The notes below the pieces were generated by a model. That model was given only the letters and a program-made list of their open reading frames with translations. It was not told the DNA's origin and made no database searches. A stretch of DNA of 64,000 nucleotides from TMED80 sp964646455 (GTDB lineage Bacteria > Fidelibacterota > Marinisomatia > Marinisomatales > UBA1611). Location: positions 28,066-92,065 of the forward strand of contig CAZYDX010000001.1 in NCBI GenBank assembly GCA_964646455.1. Direction: 5' to 3'. Numbering within the stretch: the stretch's first letter is position 1; every line of letters starts with the position of its first letter. Shown here one piece after another: positions 61,420 to 64,000 of this stretch. Position numbers and translations under genes: made by a program.

Positions 61420-62085
61420 TTATAATTTGAATTTTATATCAAAGCTATACGTTGGATGCCATGGACTTTTTTCTGGTCTCCAAAGAATTGGACGGAAAGC
61501 TCCAATAGTAAAATCTATAGAATTCACTCTGTTAGATAATGTTTTAGATCTATATATAGGTACTATTACTGACAAATCAATAGTTGTACCTATAACTTTA
61601 TAGATTTTATCTATATTTCTGATATTTACTATACTTCCACCAATACTAAATATTTTAGGATAATGAAAAGTAAATAGTAATTGTGGAGCAAATAGATGTT
61701 GATCGGATCTTCTAACATATTGTCGTGTTCCAATTGCTGTACTCAGATCTAAATTGTTGTGTTTGAAGAATTGATAGAAAAAGCCTATATAGTAATTTTC
61801 AGATCCCTTTGTTGGAATAGAAAAATACCCATGGATATCAAAATAATTATTAATACCATATGATATCACCGCGTATGTTTGACCATTTGGGAAATAGTTA
61901 AATGGATTCCATGTAAGATCTAGACCGATCCTTCCTTTACCTGTAGCAGTACCATTATCATATGCCCCAGAAGCATGAGTTAAAATTGTAGAAGATGAAA
62001 AATATAAAATTAGTAAAAATGAAAGCCTTAACAATTTTTTGTTAGATATGTAATGAGGGTAATATTTTTTTTCAATTAATATCAA
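61420..62085 (-). CDS. Secreted probable outer-membrane beta-barrel protein, function unknown
   Basis: The protein has 221 residues on the minus strand, the only minus-strand gene here. A hydrophobic segment at about 18-36 (KLLRLSFLLILYFSSSTIL) followed by THASGA looks like a signal peptide, and the mature part has alternating aromatic/polar strands (YAVISYGINNYFDIHGYFSI, FAPQLLFTFHY) ending in F-K-L, as beta-barrels do. The TTG start leaves a 20-residue n-region, so a later start near residue 18 is possible. It converges on the transferase gene with 3 bp between stops and diverges from the Wzi-like gene across 66 bp. Confidence 0.6.
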   Translation of the reverse strand: MILIEKKYYPHYISNKKLLRLSFLLILYFSSSTILTHASGAYDNGTATGKGRIGLDLTWNPFNYFPNGQTYAVISYGINNYFDIHGYFSIPTKGSENYYIGFFYQFFKHNNLDLSTAIGTRQYVRRSDQHLFAPQLLFTFHYPKIFSIGGSIVNIRNIDKIYKVIGTTIDLSVIVPIYRSKTLSNRVNSIDFTIGAFRPILWRPEKSPWHPTYSFDIKFKL

Positions 62086-62151
62086 TTTAATAAAAAGATT
62101 TGAATATCATATAAAAGAAACTACTATTAAAGATCAAATTATTGAATATCT

Positions 62152-63630
62152 ATGAAGAAAATTTTTCAATTAAGTAGCTTATTTATATTTTTTATTGAAT
62201 TTGTATATGGTCAACAATTTGTTTTGGCTGACCCTTATCAAATTCTTAATATTGAAAAGGAGCAATTTTCAGACTCAACAATTATTTCAAACTTACTAAT
62301 TAGGCCAATTATTAATAGTGAAAATTCTAGGGATTATAACATTAAAGCTCGTAGTGAGTTTTATTTCAATGATGATGCTCCAAATTTTGAAAATATGGGA
62401 AATCGTTTTATTGGTAAAGGAGCAGGTTTATTTACAGGAATAAATATATCTTATATTGGAAAATATATGATTTTAAGCCTAGAGCCATTCTATATATCAA
62501 ATCAAAACAAGGGAGTTATGAATCTTGGTAGAGATAACATTTTTGGCAGATTGAATGATGCTGGTTTTAATATTGGATCACCATATAAATCTTTTGGACT
62601 GAGAGAGACTCAGTTATATTTACACTACAAGTCTCTTGCTATTGGATATTCTAATGCAAATATGTGGTGGGGTCCTGGAATACATAGCTCATTAACAATG
62701 ACTAATAATACTACTGGTTTCCCTCATTTCATGATAGGGACATTAAAAGAAAAAAAAATAAATAATATTGGGATTAACTTTCGTTATATTTTTTCAATCC
62801 TTGATAAGACGATTGGTGATCCTTATTTCACCGCTTTGGTTTGGACTCTAAGATTTTATACTGATCCAATAGTGACTATTGGTTTAAGTCGAAATTATTT
62901 ATCTGGTGGATTACCAACTGATAGACCATTTACAGTTACTGATGCAGCTTTTATTATATTTGAGGAATTATTAATAGATACAAAAATTAAAAAATATCCA
63001 TCGGATTGGGAAGAGCATGACCCTTGGGATGAATTGATGTCAGGATTCTTGATGTTAGATTTTCCATTATCTAAACTTCGTTTGTATGCGGAATTTGGCA
63101 CAAATGATCATAGACAAAATTTCAGTGATCTTCGTGCTCAGCCTGATCATTCTTCTGCTTATGTTATTGGCATGAGAAAATATGGAGTTTTTAATAATAA
63201 ACATTTTTTAACTGGGCTAGAATATACTAATCTTATATTAGGAAAATTTTGGACATATCGTCCAACGCCTAACTGGTACGATAAAGATTATTATGATTAT
63301 TCAAGTTATGATGGACGACGTTGGGCTGCACATAGTGGATCAGATTCTGATGATTTATATATTTATTTTGGATATAATGATGATAAAATATCTATAATTC
63401 CAGCTTTTAATTATGAACGTCATGGAGTATTATATTCACGACCTCCAGAGGTAAAGATGGAAATTAGACTTGATATTCGATATAAATGGAATGATTATAA
63501 GTTTAATATTTATTTTGAAAGAGAATGGTTAGAGCATGCTGGTTTTATATCAAATGAATGGCGAAATGGTAATGTTATCTGGTTTGGTATTGAGCGTGAT
63601 ATAACTAATGTTATTTTTAATAAAATATAG
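62152..63630 (+). CDS. Capsule-assembly Wzi-family outer-membrane protein
   Basis: The 492-residue protein has a signal peptide (MKKIFQLSSLFIFFIEFVYG, cut before QQ) and a large beta-barrel. GYSNANMWWGPGIHSSL followed by T-N-N-T-T-G-F-P-H-F is the Wzi signature (WWGPG ... NNxxGFPH). GKGAGLF near residue 87 and many aromatic strands follow. Wzi-type barrels anchor or organise capsule at the cell surface. It is transcribed away from the minus-strand gene, so the 66-bp gap must hold its promoter. Confidence 0.9.
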   Translation: MKKIFQLSSLFIFFIEFVYGQQFVLADPYQILNIEKEQFSDSTIISNLLIRPIINSENSRDYNIKARSEFYFNDDAPNFENMGNRFIGKGAGLFTGINISYIGKYMILSLEPFYISNQNKGVMNLGRDNIFGRLNDAGFNIGSPYKSFGLRETQLYLHYKSLAIGYSNANMWWGPGIHSSLTMTNNTTGFPHFMIGTLKEKKINNIGINFRYIFSILDKTIGDPYFTALVWTLRFYTDPIVTIGLSRNYLSGGLPTDRPFTVTDAAFIIFEELLIDTKIKKYPSDWEEHDPWDELMSGFLMLDFPLSKLRLYAEFGTNDHRQNFSDLRAQPDHSSAYVIGMRKYGVFNNKHFLTGLEYTNLILGKFWTYRPTPNWYDKDYYDYSSYDGRRWAAHSGSDSDDLYIYFGYNDDKISIIPAFNYERHGVLYSRPPEVKMEIRLDIRYKWNDYKFNIYFEREWLEHAGFISNEWRNGNVIWFGIERDITNVIFNKI

Positions 63631-63719
63631 AAATTGATTTATAATTAATTGAATTATTTATTTTGTAATAAAATATTTATAGCAGTTTAAATTAATCATT
63701 ATTTTTTGCAGATTCTGAT

Positions 63720-64000
63720 ATGGAACAGTCTAGTAGTATTTTGAAAAAACTAATTTTTATCATAATTATTATATTTTTTCAAGTAAGTGGGCAATCTATT
63801 TCAGATTTTAATCGTTTTAAGAAGCAATATGAAGAGTATTTAAATAATCAAAATAAATACGTTATTAATGAAGATTTAAATCAAAATAATTATGATTTTA
63901 TGCTTGATAAGGAGCTAATTGATCTTAAAGATTTTGATGATGTTGAAGATATCGGATTAAAGTTTTTTGGTTATGATTTCTTTTTATCTAAAGATTCTTT
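63720..64000 (+). CDS. N-terminal part of a secreted protein, probably a polysaccharide-export (Wza/SLBB-like) protein
   Basis: The frame is open to the end of the window, with 93 codons visible. It starts at ATG 63720 with a signal peptide (KKLIFIIIIIFFQVSG before QS), then a charged coiled region (FKKQYEEYLNNQNK) and D-V-E-D-I-G-L-K-F-F-G-Y-D-F-F. In SLBB/Wza-type export proteins of related lineages I expect a short lead like this before the poly_export domain, which lies beyond the window. The assignment rests on position after Wzi and this pattern only. Confidence 0.45.
   Translation, partial: MEQSSSILKKLIFIIIIIFFQVSGQSISDFNRFKKQYEEYLNNQNKYVINEDLNQNNYDFMLDKELIDLKDFDDVEDIGLKFFGYDFFLSKDS

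Noticed and set aside
1..64000. tRNA, rRNA, CRISPR, transposase or integrase signals
   Set aside because: None recognised on either strand; dense coding leaves no room for an array or insertion element, and no terminal inverted repeats were evident.

Overview
The window is about 60 kb of a surface-polysaccharide (O-antigen or capsule type) biosynthesis locus from a low-GC (roughly 30%) Gram-negative bacterium. The Gram-negative reading rests on an outer-membrane Wzi-like barrel, a second probable beta-barrel and a probable polysaccharide-export protein at the right-hand end. Signal peptides ending in GQ and sparse, weak Shine-Dalgarno sites fit the Bacteroidetes/Chlorobi/Marinimicrobia (FCB) side of the tree. 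That placement is inference, and no ribosomal or other phylogenetic marker gene is present. The genetic code is standard. Genes are packed tightly, often overlapping by 4-13 bp, and all lie on the + strand until the single minus-strand gene near 62 kb. No intergenic stretch exceeds about 225 bp. I saw no tRNA, rRNA, CRISPR array, transposase or attachment site.

Region by region. (A) 1-10370: a sugar aminotransferase end, a HAD-kinase fusion, a split transketolase, a methyltransferase, a zinc-type dehydrogenase, a class III aminotransferase, a WbuC cupin, an acyltransferase, a VOC protein, an FkbH-type HAD-IIIC/GNAT protein and an acyl carrier protein. Together they look like a route to an unusual, acylated amino sugar. 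(B) 10472-19554: a sulfotransferase, a pyruvate kinase-ATP sulfurylase fusion, a TIGR04372-type glycosyltransferase, an ABC exporter and two membrane proteins of unknown function; this is a sulfation and export module. (C) 19650-22921: aminotransferase, formyltransferase, glycosyltransferase and 3,4-ketoisomerase, a module for a dTDP-3-formamido-3,6-dideoxyhexose.

(D) 22952-39288: ulosonic-acid chemistry. There are two NeuB-type synthases, two CMP-sugar synthetases, a KdsC-type phosphatase, a mandelate-racemase-type acid-sugar dehydratase, a 2-hydroxyacid dehydrogenase, a GT29-like sialyltransferase, a LIC12162-family putative transferase, modification enzymes and further glycosyltransferases. 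(E) 39309-49414: a PIG-L deacetylase, an FkbM methyltransferase, and a cassette with a phosphoglycerate-dehydrogenase-like enzyme, two epimerases, a cyclase, a HAD phosphatase, an HpcH/HpaI aldolase, a KdsB-like cytidylyltransferase and a TIGR04326-type protein. This may be a third route to a CMP-activated 3-deoxy-ulosonic acid. (F) 49508-52803: CDP-glucose-derived 6-deoxyhexose synthesis (RfbF, RfbG, an RmlC-like epimerase, a reductase/epimerase). (G) 52796-59838: glycosyltransferases, an FAD oxidoreductase-aminotransferase pair, a WecG/TagA-type transferase and a GDP-mannose 3,5-epimerase. (H) 60061-64000: the initiating phosphoglycosyltransferase, then outer-membrane assembly and export genes.

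Read together, the window encodes a very elaborate heteroglycan that probably contains several acidic nine- or eight-carbon sugars, N-formylated and possibly ACP-acylated amino sugars, a CDP-derived deoxysugar, L-galactose- or L-gulose-type residues and sulfate esters. No Wzx flippase or Wzy polymerase was recognised, so these probably lie upstream of the window, as should RmlA/RmlB and an APS kinase. The most unusual single gene is the pyruvate kinase-ATP sulfurylase fusion at 12068-14239. The enolase-superfamily dehydratase placed beside a CMP-sugar synthetase, the HAD-kinase fusion, and a probable frameshift in an A9 tract near 38480 also deserve attention.
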